A stretch of DNA of 45,120 nt from Roseivivax lentus. Lineage in GTDB: Bacteria > Pseudomonadota > Alphaproteobacteria > Rhodobacterales > Rhodobacteraceae. The notes beneath the pieces are model-generated. The model saw only the letters and a list, made by a program, of their open reading frames with translations. It ran no database searches and was not told the origin of the DNA. Where the stretch lies: the NCBI RefSeq assembly GCF_900156805.1, contig NZ_FTOQ01000024.1:1-45120 (forward strand). The letters run 5' to 3'. The translations under genes were made by a program, and so were the position numbers. Every line of letters begins with the position of its first letter. Position 1 is the first letter of the stretch. Positions 7,015-15,260 of this stretch are shown in pieces.

Positions 7015-7902
7015 TCAACCCGGGGCGAATGACGGCCCGTCCGCATCGAGTGCCTTCAGCCGCTCCGCGATCTCGCCCGATAGCCCCTTCATCGCCGTTC
7101 TAATCCGGGAATTGGCCTTTTGCTCAGCAAGACAGCTTATCCAAAGGCGGTGTCGCCCTTCCGCAAGACGGCCGGACAGGCGCGCCAGGCGCGGATCGTC
7201 TTCTGCGATGAATTGCGGCAGAAGCGCTGCGCCCCCCCCGGCGAGAACGAGTTCGCGGGTCGGCAGGACGCCATCGACGCTAGCGACGACGATGGGCATC
7301 TCGTCTTGCGGCACGAAATCCCGGGACAGTTCCGTTTGGCCCGGCGGCGTGAAGACGGCGCGCACGGGGCCGCTCTGATCACTTCGTCGGTAAAGGCCGA
7401 AGCGGATCGGGCCAAGATCGATGCTGTGCAGATCGTGCGGCCGTGTCACGGCGACACGCAGCGCGATATCCGCCTCATAGCGATGCAGATCGACGAAGCG
7501 ATCCGACGTCGTCAGCACCGGGAATATCTGGGGATGCGACGCCGAAAAGCGGATGATTTCATCGGAGAACCCGGCCAGCACATGCGGCGAAAGCGACACG
7601 CGAACCTTGCCGAAAGCGATCCGGGCGTCGTCCGTGTCGGGGTAGAGATGACTAAGTTCCTGTTCGGCGCGTTCCATGACGGCCAGCGTCCGGCGGCCGT
7701 GAAGCGTCAATTCGAGCTCCCCGGAAATTCGCTCGAACAACTTCGTCCCGAGGCGCTCTTCGAGACGGTCAAGCCTTCGCGCGACGGTCGTTCTGTCCAC
7801 CCCAAGCTCGCGCGCGGCGGCCATGAAATTGCCGGATCTCGCTAGAGCCAGCAGGAATGGTGCGTCGGACCAAGGCAGTGAGCTACGTGTATTCTTGCCC
7901 AT
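7015..7902 (-). CDS. LysR-family transcriptional regulator
   Basis: A 295-residue LTTR. The N-terminal winged HTH is clear (LALARSGNFMAAARELGVDR, then TTVARRLDRLEERLGTKLFE). It is followed by a LysR substrate-binding domain with a typical ADIALRVAV strand. The ATG at 7902 places the HTH about 10 residues from the start. An upstream start at 7974 would add an unconserved leader. The gene is divergent from the DUF1330, SRPBCC and LysE genes at 7996-9652. A perfect palindrome lies in the gap, so it probably regulates that set. A C8 tract at about 7230 codes for glycines in the effector domain. Confidence 0.85.
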   Translation of the reverse strand: MGKNTRSSLPWSDAPFLLALARSGNFMAAARELGVDRTTVARRLDRLEERLGTKLFERISGELELTLHGRRTLAVMERAEQELSHLYPDTDDARIAFGKVRVSLSPHVLAGFSDEIIRFSASHPQIFPVLTTSDRFVDLHRYEADIALRVAVTRPHDLHSIDLGPIRFGLYRRSDQSGPVRAVFTPPGQTELSRDFVPQDEMPIVVASVDGVLPTRELVLAGGGAALLPQFIAEDDPRLARLSGRLAEGRHRLWISCLAEQKANSRIRTAMKGLSGEIAERLKALDADGPSFAPG

Positions 7903-7927
7903 GAAAGAGCAAAACCTCGCGTTGATT

Positions 7928-7939
7928 GGCAATATTGCC
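7928..7939. promoter_or_regulatory. Perfect palindrome in LysR divergent promoter region
   Basis: GGCAATATTGCC is a perfect 12-bp palindrome in the 93-bp gap between the LysR gene and the DUF1330 gene. Its T-rich/A-rich dyad and position fit an LTTR binding site. No other strong element was seen in this gap. Confidence 0.4.
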
Positions 7940-7995
7940 CCGAATACACAGCTTTTCACGGAGAGTGAAATCACAAAACCCGCAAGGAGACTTCA

Positions 7996-8379
7996 ATGCA
8001 CCCCATCTTCAAGGCCCTGACAACGATTGCCATCGCAACCACAGCGCTCACCGCACCGGCCATGGCCGACCCCATCTACATGATCGCGCAAATCCAGATC
8101 GAGGATCACTCTGCCTTCTTCGAGGAATACGGTGCCGCAGCGGGCCCGCAGGTGCTCGGAAATGGCGGACGCGTTCTTGTGGCTTCGCCCACGGTCGACA
8201 CGCTCGAAGGCGCATGGAGCGGCAACTGGACTGTGGTGATCGAATTTCCGTCTGAAGAGGCCGCCAAGCAGGACTGGTATAACTCGGACGCCTATCAGGA
8301 GGCCATCGAACTGCGCATTGCCAGCACCTCGCTCAACAACATAGTTCTCGCGCCGGCCTTCGTCCCCCCCGCCGAATGA
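7996..8379 (+). CDS. Secreted DUF1330-type protein
   Basis: A 127-residue protein with a Sec signal peptide (MHPIFKALTTIAIATTALTA, cleavage likely after PAMA at about 24) and a mature ferredoxin-like domain of the DUF1330 type (YMIAQIQIEDHSAFFEEYG, later VVIEFPSEEAAKQDWYNS). Such domains are dimeric alpha-beta barrels. Most family members are cytoplasmic, so export of this one to the periplasm is uncommon. AAGGAG lies just ahead of the ATG. It leads a short gene set (DUF1330, SRPBCC, LysE) opposite the LysR regulator. Confidence 0.75.
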   Translation: MHPIFKALTTIAIATTALTAPAMADPIYMIAQIQIEDHSAFFEEYGAAAGPQVLGNGGRVLVASPTVDTLEGAWSGNWTVVIEFPSEEAAKQDWYNSDAYQEAIELRIASTSLNNIVLAPAFVPPAE

Positions 8380-8465
8380 TGACCACCTGACGACCGGAGC
8401 GGACACAGGACCGCTCCGAGTACATCAACATGCCAACTATGCAAACCTCAGAGAGGACCCAAACC

Positions 8466-8933
8466 ATGCCGACAGCCGTCGTCAAAACCGTAATCGAAGC
8501 CCCGGTCTCCAAGGTGTGGGCCACATGGGACAATTTCGGGCACATCGACAAGTTCAATCCGAACCTGAAGCGATCGTTCCTGATCGACAAAAGCGCCAGT
8601 ACAGGACTGGGTGCGCAGCGTCAGTGCGACCTCGCGGATGGCAAGAACCACGTCAAGGAGCGCATCGTCGAATACGTGCCGGAACGACTGATGGTCGTCG
8701 ACATCTATGACGGAACCATTCCTCTGAAATCGGCGACTGCGCGCATCGCCCTCGTCCCCCTTGCGACAGGCCGCACGGAGCTGACCTTCAGCTTGTCTTT
8801 CGTCCCGAAGCTGGGCGTGCTTGGACGCATTATTGGGCCGCTGATGAAGTGGCAAATCCGCAAGCAGATCGCCCAGCTGGTCGCTGCCAACCGGCGCTTC
8901 ATCGAAGCCCGGGCGATACGCGAGGCCGCCTAA
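8466..8933 (+). CDS. SRPBCC-family (polyketide cyclase-like) protein
   Basis: A 155-residue START/Bet v1-like fold protein. TVIEAPVSKVWATWDNFGHIDKF is the classic opening of SRPBCC family members, ending in a long C-terminal helix (IRKQIAQLVAANRRFIEA). The fold binds hydrophobic ligands in a deep pocket. The ligand is unknown. The ATG at 8466, preceded by GAGAGGA, was chosen over an upstream in-frame ATG at 8430 that lacks a ribosome-binding site. It lies between the DUF1330 protein and the LysE exporter. Confidence 0.75.
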   Translation: MPTAVVKTVIEAPVSKVWATWDNFGHIDKFNPNLKRSFLIDKSASTGLGAQRQCDLADGKNHVKERIVEYVPERLMVVDIYDGTIPLKSATARIALVPLATGRTELTFSLSFVPKLGVLGRIIGPLMKWQIRKQIAQLVAANRRFIEARAIREAA

Positions 8934-9019
8934 CGGAGACTGCCCCGTCCGGGGTTCGGCGCCCCCCTTGGGTGCGCGCTCTCTGGCCCGTGTATCCCGC
9001 CCCAAATAGGAGCTTCGCA

Positions 9020-9652
9020 ATGACGTTTTTCGATCCTTCCGTGTTTCTGGCGTTTGTGAATTTCGCCTTTGTCGCGTCCATAACGCCGGGTCCCAACAAC
9101 CTGATGGTTGCCGCCTCGGGCGCTGCGTTCGGGATACGCGCAACGGCTCCGCATATCGTCGGCATTGCACTCGGATTCTCAGTCATGCTGTCGTCTGTCG
9201 CGCTCGGCCTTGGTGCGATGCTTGACCGGTGGCCGCTCCTTCTAGTGGCCTTGAAATGGGCGGGGATTGCCTGGCTTTGCGTCCTCGCCTGGCAACTTGC
9301 AAGGCCAGCGTTGTTTCCCAAGAAAGCCGCAGAGGGCTCCGTCGGCCAGTCTTCGGGCGCGCGTCCGATGACTCTGATAGAGGCCGCGCTGTTCCAATGG
9401 GTCAATCCGAAGGCCTGGGCCATGGTTGCGGCGGTCACGGCCGCCTATTCGGATCTGGCCGACCTTGCGTGGCATCGCGCAGCGCTGATGTCGTTCACCT
9501 TCATGATCGTCGCCCCCTTGTGCAACGGAACCTGGTTGCTGGGCGGCCGCGTACTGCTGGCGCGATTTTCGGCCGGCATCTGGAGCCGCGGCCTCCTGCT
9601 TTTCATGTCCGGCCTCATCCTTCTGAGCGCTGTCCTTATCCTGTCAGGTTGA
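9020..9652 (+). CDS. LysE/RhtB-family amino-acid exporter
   Basis: A 210-residue inner-membrane transporter. The diagnostic N-terminal motif SITPGPNNLMV is followed by a GFSVML helix. About six transmembrane segments run to the C-terminus. FQWVNPKAWAM matches the conserved NPK-type motif of the family. LysE/RhtB proteins export amino acids or related small metabolites by proton exchange. The ATG at 9020 follows TAGGAGC and starts right before the first helix. A longer frame from 8849 would overlap the SRPBCC gene. An IS6 element begins 7 bp after the stop. Confidence 0.85.
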   Translation: MTFFDPSVFLAFVNFAFVASITPGPNNLMVAASGAAFGIRATAPHIVGIALGFSVMLSSVALGLGAMLDRWPLLLVALKWAGIAWLCVLAWQLARPALFPKKAAEGSVGQSSGARPMTLIEAALFQWVNPKAWAMVAAVTAAYSDLADLAWHRAALMSFTFMIVAPLCNGTWLLGGRVLLARFSAGIWSRGLLLFMSGLILLSAVLILSG

Positions 9653-9658
9653 GACAGC

Positions 9659-10475
9659 GGGTGCTGCCAGACGAATTCGAACTCGTCTCAGCAAGGACAG
9701 TGACGGTGACCCTTATGTCGCGCAAAGAGCGCGCCACTCGGCGAGAGCGGCAGCGCGGTTGGCCTTGAAGTGAGGTCGGCTGGAGAGGCTGCGGTCCTGG
9801 TTAAAGTGGTTTGAGACAGAGGCGTGGACGGCGGCGAATTTCTGAAGACTTCGCATCCGCCTGAAACGAAGCATCGCCCGCTCTCGTCGTCGGAATGGCA
9901 GGTGTGAATTCTCTGCGCGATTGTTCTTCCAGCGGCCGGTTTCTTGCCGACCTTCGGATCCAAGCGCCTTCAACGCAGCGCCATAGGATCGGAGCTTGTC
10001 AGTCACGATTTCTTCTGGGCGACCGTGCTTGCGCATTGCTTTCTTTAGGAATTTCAACGCAGCCTTTTTGTCCCGGATCTTCGTAACGAAGCTTTCCAGC
10101 ACCTCGCCTTCATGATCGACCGCCCGCCATACGTAGTGCCGTTCGCCGTTGATCTTCACGAAGATCTCGTCGAGGTGCCAACGCCAGCGGCTGGATTTCA
10201 TCCCTTCGATCCGTCGTTTTCGGATCTCCTCGGCGAACATCGGACCAAAGCGGTGCCATTAATATCGGACCGTTTCGTGGCTGACATCGACACCCCGTTC
10301 ATGCAGAAGATCCTCGACATTCCGGAGCGACAGCGGGAAGCGGACGTACAGCATCACCGCCAGGCGGATGATCTCTGGGCTCGTCTTGAACCACTTGAAG
10401 GGGTTGGGGTTGGTCATGCAGAGACGCTAGCCAGCACTCTACCACGCCTCAAGGTGAGTTTGTCTGACAAAGCCG
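9659..10475 (-). mobile_element. IS6-family insertion sequence, about 817 bp
   Basis: One end, on the minus strand at 10475-10449, reads GGCTTTGTCAGACAAACTC. The other end, at about 9659, reads GGGTGCTGCCAGACGAATTC, which is similar but diverged. The single transposase gene fills the interior. The size is normal for IS6 elements. The transposase carries a stop codon, so the copy is probably immobile without help in trans. Eight-bp target duplications could not be seen with confidence. Confidence 0.75.
9713..10417 (-). pseudogene. IS6-family transposase with internal stop
   Basis: The frame from the ATG at 10417 encodes an IS6 DDE transposase of 234 codons but meets a TAA at about 10261-10263, in VSHETVRY-stop-WHRFGPMF. 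The sister copy at 1-526 has TGG (Trp) at that codon, so two bases differ. Downstream the sequence is intact from 10240: WHLDEIFVKINGERHYVWRA, VTDKLRSYGAALKA and a C-terminus with RRERAMLRFRRM. These carry the first and second Asp; the final Glu most likely lies in NNRAENSH. Translation restart inside could give at most a truncated protein without the HTH. Confidence 0.85.
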
Positions 10476-10485
10476 GCCAATCTGA

Positions 10486-10497
10486 GGGGGGGGGGGG
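10486..10497. repeat. Poly-G tract (12 G)
   Basis: Twelve consecutive G lie between the IS6 end and the stop codon of the LysR gene. The tract is outside any gene, so slippage would not change a protein. Its exact length may be a sequencing uncertainty. Confidence 0.8.
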
Positions 10498-10510
10498 AGC
10501 TTGGACGTTA

Positions 10511-11398
10511 CTAACCAATACCCTCAGCGAGCAAATCAAAAACCACGCGAATTCGTAGATTTGTTTTTAACTCGCGGTGGGCCACCAGCCATGTCTCGAT
10601 ACGGAGCGGCTCAAACGCTGAGGAAGGGTTTTCGAGTTCGGGATAAGCCGCTCCTATCTCAACCGGAAGAATGCCAATCCCAAAGCCCTGCCGGACAAGT
10701 TCGAGCATGAGCGTTGCGCTCGACGTCAAAAAATTGAAATTGGCCGTTGTTAGATTGACGCCACGTGACGCCATTAAACCAAGCCGCAGTTCTGGCTGGT
10801 CGAAACCAACAAACGTTAACTTGGACAGGTCAGCGAGCGACTTCGGACGTCCCACTTCATCAAGATACTGCTTTGATGCAAAAAGATGCGCTGTTGTATC
10901 CCTGAGCCGCTTCGCAAATAGTGCCTCGTCTGTAGGTCGTCCATGGCGGATCGCGATATCAGCCTCACGCCGGCGCAGATCGCTTACTTCATTTGATGCG
11001 ATAATCTCAATCTGAAGGTCTGGCGCGGTTTTGCGCAGTTTCTTAAGGATAGGTGGTAGAAAATACGTCGCCATCATGTCTGTCGCAGAGATCAACACAT
11101 GTCCGGTGACGGCTTCGGATTGACCTGTTGCTGCAACGGATATGGTGTTCGCCGCATCACCCATCATCCGAAAATGCGCAAGCAATTCTACGCCTGATTG
11201 TGTCAGCAAGAGCGCGCGCGATGTCCGTTCAAAGAGGGTCACGCCAAGAGCCTCTTCGAGGCCCGCGACCTGTCGGCTTAGCGTTGGCTGCGTCAACCCA
11301 AGCGCACGCGCGGCTGCGGACAGAGATCCTTCCTCGGCGGTAACGAGAAATGCCCTTGCTTGATTCCAGTCGAAGGCTGATCGTTTCCACTCCATCAT
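10511..11398 (-). CDS. LysR-family transcriptional regulator
   Basis: A 295-residue LTTR. Residues 10-70 hold the winged HTH (FLVTAEEGSLSAAARALGLT, then QPTLSRQVAGLEEALGVTLF). The effector domain follows, with GHVLISATDMMATYFLPPIL and the ADIAIRHGRPTD strand. It is divergent from the methyltransferase, membrane-protein and dienelactone-hydrolase genes at 11491-14313 and is their likely regulator. Base composition here and in that group is lower in GC than at 1-9650, which suggests that they arrived together. The IS6 element ends 35 bp past the stop. Confidence 0.85.
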   Translation of the reverse strand: MMEWKRSAFDWNQARAFLVTAEEGSLSAAARALGLTQPTLSRQVAGLEEALGVTLFERTSRALLLTQSGVELLAHFRMMGDAANTISVAATGQSEAVTGHVLISATDMMATYFLPPILKKLRKTAPDLQIEIIASNEVSDLRRREADIAIRHGRPTDEALFAKRLRDTTAHLFASKQYLDEVGRPKSLADLSKLTFVGFDQPELRLGLMASRGVNLTTANFNFLTSSATLMLELVRQGFGIGILPVEIGAAYPELENPSSAFEPLRIETWLVAHRELKTNLRIRVVFDLLAEGIG

Positions 11399-11490
11399 TC
11401 ACGTATACCAAACCAAGAAGGATGCGCAATTTCGTATTAACGGCCCGCATTCTATGTCTGCCGTCAACCACCCTAAGACAGGCAGTGAAC

Positions 11491-12249
11491 ATGACGCAGC
11501 TCGAAAACAAAGGCCTCAGCCCATCGCACACCCCTTCGATGGAAGACGCAATTCTCATGGCCTCTCGTCGCATCGGCTCTTGGGAAGTCCTCGTGACCAG
11601 GCGGCCGCTCTCTTCTGTCGATCTTGCCAACCGCTATGATGCTGCTTCGGGCAGTTGGGAGCGCATGGCAGCTCGCTTTCAACTGGAAGCCGCCTATAAA
11701 GAACCGCTTTTGACCTCCCATATAGCAACGGTTCTCGGACAAGTAGGGCCAGAGGCGCGGGTCCTTGATTGCGGTGTCGGGAGCGGAAGCCTGTCGATTG
11801 CTCTTGATAGTATCCTCACGGATCGGGTCACATTCCATGGCATAGATACCTCTGCCAAGATGCTGGTGCAGGCCCGATCAAAGATGCACGTCGCCGGATT
11901 GCGTGCCCATTATAGACAAGCTGATGTTTTGTCATTGCCTTATGATGATCAATTTTTTGACGTGGTCATGGCCGCGCATGTTCTTGAACATCTACCTGAT
12001 CCGAAACACGCGCTCAGGGAAATGATCCGCGTTCTGAAACCGGGTGGTATGGTGTTCGTTTGCGCAACACGCCCCTCACTCTTCGGCACATTGATCCAAT
12101 TAAAATGGCGCACCTGGGCAGTTACAGAAAAGCAGGGCGTGGCGTGGTTGCATGATTGTCAGCTCGCCGATGTCGGATACGAACCGGTCCACCTTGGCGC
12201 GTGTGCTGGGGTCGCAAGCACGGCCTTTTGGGCACGGCGGCCCGCATGA
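11491..12249 (+). CDS. Class I SAM-dependent methyltransferase
   Basis: A 252-residue protein with SAM motif I VLDCGVGSGS (about 91-100) and the later motifs typical of the UbiE/Methyltransf_11 group: FDVVMAAHVLEHLPDPKHAL and MIRVLKPGGMVFV. It transfers a methyl group from S-adenosylmethionine. The acceptor cannot be told. The ATG at 11491 has AGGCAG ahead of it. An upstream frame from 11350 overlaps the LysR gene and is rejected. It is followed by membrane proteins that may form one transcript with it. Confidence 0.75.
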   Translation: MTQLENKGLSPSHTPSMEDAILMASRRIGSWEVLVTRRPLSSVDLANRYDAASGSWERMAARFQLEAAYKEPLLTSHIATVLGQVGPEARVLDCGVGSGSLSIALDSILTDRVTFHGIDTSAKMLVQARSKMHVAGLRAHYRQADVLSLPYDDQFFDVVMAAHVLEHLPDPKHALREMIRVLKPGGMVFVCATRPSLFGTLIQLKWRTWAVTEKQGVAWLHDCQLADVGYEPVHLGACAGVASTAFWARRPA

Positions 12250-12274
12250 ATGGAAACCAGTTGAGAGATTTCTC

Positions 12275-12976
12275 ATGATACGTTTGCAAAAAGCCGAATG
12301 GGCCGTTTTGGGCCTTATCCTAGTCTATTCGTTCATTCCTGCCTTTGGCGGTTTGATCCGTGTACTGGAACTTGTAGGGGGGCCACAAATCGCACCCGTG
12401 AACGGGCGGGCCTTGCTTGCCCCAAAACCGATTATTCTTCACATCGTAAGCAGCTTTTTGTTCTGCATCGTCGGGGTGGTTCAGTTCCTGCCAAGCTTCC
12501 GACGGCAACATCCGACGGCACATCGCATCAACGGGCGGGTGATTGCCGTGGCCGGATGTGTTTCTGCACTGAGCGGTTTGTGGATGACGCAGTTCTATGT
12601 CTTTTCCGAAGCGCTGCAAGGTCCAGCACTTTATTGGGTTCGGATTGTCTTGGGCACGGCAATGATCGGGCTCATCGTCTGGGCTGTGGTTGCCATCAGA
12701 GCCCGTGACACCCTTCAACACAGCGCATCAATGCTACGGGCCTATGCCATTGGCCAAGGCGCATCGACCCAGGCTGTCCTAGGCATTGCCTGGATCATCA
12801 CGACCGGCGCTGAGGCGATGGGACCGCTGCGCGATGGGCTGATGATCTTTGCTTGGGTTCTTAATCTGCTGGTCGCGGAAATCTTGATCCGTTCCATGCT
12901 CAGGCCAGCGAAAGGACTGCGAAGTAATTCGTCATTACCCCCTACGCCGAGCTCAACACTACGAAGGGAAACTTGA
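12275..12976 (+). CDS. DUF2306-type membrane protein
   Basis: A 233-residue integral membrane protein with about six hydrophobic segments (EWAVLGLILVYSFIPAFGG at the N-terminus, LHIVSSFLFCIVGVVQFLP in the middle) and conserved histidines, one in LHIVSS and one in HRINGRV. This pattern fits DUF2306/cytochrome-b561-like four-helix proteins, but haem binding is not demonstrated. It starts 25 bp after the methyltransferase stop with GAGAGA upstream. The stop is one base before the next gene. Confidence 0.6.
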   Translation: MIRLQKAEWAVLGLILVYSFIPAFGGLIRVLELVGGPQIAPVNGRALLAPKPIILHIVSSFLFCIVGVVQFLPSFRRQHPTAHRINGRVIAVAGCVSALSGLWMTQFYVFSEALQGPALYWVRIVLGTAMIGLIVWAVVAIRARDTLQHSASMLRAYAIGQGASTQAVLGIAWIITTGAEAMGPLRDGLMIFAWVLNLLVAEILIRSMLRPAKGLRSNSSLPPTPSSTLRRET

Positions 12977-12977
12977 A

Positions 12978-13394
12978 ATGAAATACGAAAATCGTAATCC
13001 CCGCATCCTTTTGTCGATCCTTTGGATCTTCGTTATCATGAATTTCTTTGCCCGTGACATTCATGAGTTGGGCCGCCCCGGCATGTTGGAGCAAATGATG
13101 TCCGGCACGATTGACGGGGTCGTCGTGACTGACATCTTGATGCTGCTGGGGGGGATCATGATAGAGATCCCGATTTTGATGACAGTTCTCGCATTGCTGT
13201 TGCCAAGTGGCGCAAATCGATGGGCGAACATTGGTGTGGGCCTTTTGACGATGGCCATGATCGTCGCGATGAACCTCAAACCCGACCTCGACAATGTCTT
13301 TTTCATGGGTATTCAGTTGATCGCTCTAATTGCCATCGTTGGTATAGCATGGCGGTGGCAGACCCCGGAGCGGACAGATACGATAATACCTTAA
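12978..13394 (+). CDS. Small four-helix membrane protein (DUF6326-like)
   Basis: A 138-residue protein with four hydrophobic stretches (ILLSILWIFVIMNFFA, TDILMLLGGIMIEIPILM, ANIGVGLLTMAMIVAM, GIQLIALIAIVGIAW). The pattern of short loops resembles DUF6326 proteins of unknown function. It is directly coupled to the preceding membrane-protein gene (1-bp gap, ribosome-binding site GGGAAAC). Confidence 0.6.
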   Translation: MKYENRNPRILLSILWIFVIMNFFARDIHELGRPGMLEQMMSGTIDGVVVTDILMLLGGIMIEIPILMTVLALLLPSGANRWANIGVGLLTMAMIVAMNLKPDLDNVFFMGIQLIALIAIVGIAWRWQTPERTDTIIP

Positions 13395-13575
13395 ATGCGC
13401 GGCGTCTGACCGCTTGCTCCAAGCGCACGTCCAAACGCCAGCCGAGAAATTTGAAGCCTGTGTTGCAGCGATCAGTTGAAACCACAGGACAAACTGGGCA
13501 TCCGTTGAGGAAATATGGAGGTCCGGTTTCAATGTGTTTAGCCTCAGTCCAAGTTCCATTTTGCAGGGCAATCAA

Positions 13576-14313
13576 ATGATATCCGAAATCGTAAACAAGC
13601 CTTTCGTGTATGACGGCCCAGGTGGTCCCTTCGAAGGTATAGTTAGTCGGCCCTTTGAGGATACAAAGTCGGTACGAGGCGGCGTGATGGTTTGCCATGC
13701 GTTTGGCGGTCAGTCCGATGTGGAAGCGACCCATGCTGAACGACTAGCCCGACTGGGCTACGTCGGCTTCGCTATTGATGTGTATGGTCAAGGTCGTCGT
13801 GCCACGACAGGTGATGAAGCGACAGCATTGATGGGCGAGATGGACGCAGATCGGGTCCTTTTGCTTGAACGGCTGAAGGCTGCACATACCGCCATGCAAG
13901 AGATGGAAAACGTTGCAGCGGACCGTACAGCCGCAATAGGTTTCTGTTTTGGCGGAAAATGTGCGCTTGATGCCGCGCGCGCAAACGTGGGGCTCAAGGC
14001 GGTGGTATCGTTCCACGGACTATTTGACCGTCCAGCATGGGCATCAACGCCTCCCGATGTAATTGAGGCCTCTGTTCTCGTGTTGCACGGATGGGATGAT
14101 CCGCTCGCCAAACCAAACGATGTTATCAGTCTCACAGATGAACTTACGATGGCGTCCGCTGACTGGCAGCTTCTTGCATTGGGCCATACGAGCCACGCAT
14201 TCACTCATCCCCGGGCAGACGCTCCTGCTGAAGGCATCGTTTACAGCGAAAAAGCCACGCAAAGAGCGTGGAGCATAGCCGACCGTTTCTTAGCAGAACA
14301 CCTTTCAGAATAA
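13576..14313 (+). CDS. Dienelactone hydrolase family protein
   Basis: A 245-residue alpha/beta hydrolase of the dienelactone hydrolase type. The nucleophile motif is GFCFGGK with Cys124. Asp174 lies in HGWDDPLA and His207 in SHAFTHP, completing a Cys-Asp-His triad. Family enzymes hydrolyse dienelactones in chlorocatechol degradation or act as general carboxyl-ester and thioester hydrolases. The 182-bp gap before it holds no convincing gene. The start at 13576 fits the fold. It is the last intact gene before the truncated IS1182-like fragment. Confidence 0.8.
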   Translation: MISEIVNKPFVYDGPGGPFEGIVSRPFEDTKSVRGGVMVCHAFGGQSDVEATHAERLARLGYVGFAIDVYGQGRRATTGDEATALMGEMDADRVLLLERLKAAHTAMQEMENVAADRTAAIGFCFGGKCALDAARANVGLKAVVSFHGLFDRPAWASTPPDVIEASVLVLHGWDDPLAKPNDVISLTDELTMASADWQLLALGHTSHAFTHPRADAPAEGIVYSEKATQRAWSIADRFLAEHLSE

Positions 14314-14370
14314 TAGCTGTTCGATTGAAGATGCCGTTCATGCGGAGTGCAGCATCGGTCATTGTGGGCT

Positions 14371-14641
14371 TATTCCGTTGAAAAACTCGCCTTGCTTTAG
14401 GAGCTGACCGCTGATTCAATTTGGCTGCGGCAGCTTGAGGTGAACGGTGATGATGGGGTCCCGGCAGGAAGCGCAAGGCGCACTGTTCTACGAGTTCTGT
14501 ATCGAAGCGCATGTGCCGCCTGACCATATGCTCAGATCTGTGGATCGGTTCGTCGACCTGACGGGCATCCGGCAGCACCTTGCGCCATTCTACAGCTCCA
14601 CTGGGCGACCGTCGGTTGATCCGGAGCTGATGAAGCAATAA
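14371..14641 (+). mobile_element. Truncated IS1182-like element (5' end only)
   Basis: The first 95 bp are nearly identical (one mismatch seen) to 45026-45120 at the other end of the window, in the same orientation. The transposase start, at about 14450, gives GSRQEAQGALFYEFCIEAHV, then HMLRSVDRFVDLTGIRQHLA and GRPSVDPELM, the N-terminal region of IS1182-type transposases. The reading frame stops at 14641 directly after DPELMKQ, where family members continue with the catalytic domain. The rest of the element is missing. Confidence 0.8.
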
Positions 14642-14948
14642 TTCAGCGGCGCATTCTTCATTGGCGCTTTCTGCGGCGATGATTTCAACGCGTAATCAGA
14701 TATTTGGGCCCTTTTGGGCGGCAAGGGTTGGAGAGTTGCCGTTTGATTTTCCCATCAACAACACCGACCTGGGCATGTAATGCCGCACTTCTTTTATCTT
14801 GCAGTCTTTTGGTGCGCTCGCGGACGCTCACGAACTCACGCTAGCTGGAGCGCAGCATGGAAGCCGCGGCCCCTCCGTTTCGCGCGACGTACCTTCTCAC
14901 TCCACGACGATGGCTCTGAGGTCCTGCCCAAAGAACGACGAAACCCTC
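14642..14948. other. Non-coding stretch between IS fragment and integrase region
   Basis: About 307 bp follow the IS fragment. No frame reads like a known protein, and no tRNA or clear attachment core is seen. If the integrase at 15179 defines an island, its left attachment site could lie here or just after, but no repeat partner was found in the window. Confidence 0.3.
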
Positions 14949-15260
14949 ATGCTTTTCGACATGAGCCCATCGTTTCGCCCTTCCTCACCATGCAGCCGCT
15001 CGGCCCAATCGGTCGATGCCGCGCGGATCGAGGCGGCGTTGGTGAAGGTCGCGTTACTGGTCACGCAGGAACCGGCCTTCGCGCCGGTCTTCGAGCGGTT
15101 GGAGGCGGAACTGGCCGCGGCCGTGAAGAGGGAAAGGCGGCTGTCGGAGTCGCAGCACCGGGCGCGCGCGCTGCTGGCTCAGAAGGCGATGCGCGCGACG
15201 AGCGTGGCGACATGTTCCAGCGACGCGCCCTTGCCATATCGCTCGCGGTCGAGCCGGTGA
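14949..15260 (+). CDS. Hypothetical small protein, possibly C-terminally displaced
   Basis: A 103-residue open frame. Residues 20-80 look like real coding sequence (ARIEAALVKVALLVTQEPAF, then EAELAAAVKRERRL), an Ala/Glu/Arg-rich helical protein. The last 25 residues overlap the 3' end of the convergent integrase gene by 82 bp and lose this character. The original stop may therefore have been replaced when the island inserted. No function is assigned. Confidence 0.35.
   Translation: MLFDMSPSFRPSSPCSRSAQSVDAARIEAALVKVALLVTQEPAFAPVFERLEAELAAAVKRERRLSESQHRARALLAQKAMRATSVATCSSDAPLPYRSRSSR

Noticed and set aside
10486-10497. Phase-variable switch at the G12 tract
   Set aside because: The tract lies outside coding sequence downstream of the LysR stop, so no frame is altered. 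It may also be a sequencing length error.
13303-13734. A minus-strand open frame with several Cys residues across the gap before the dienelactone hydrolase
   Set aside because: It overlaps two well-supported plus-strand genes and shows no recognisable family. The Cys pairs are probably chance.
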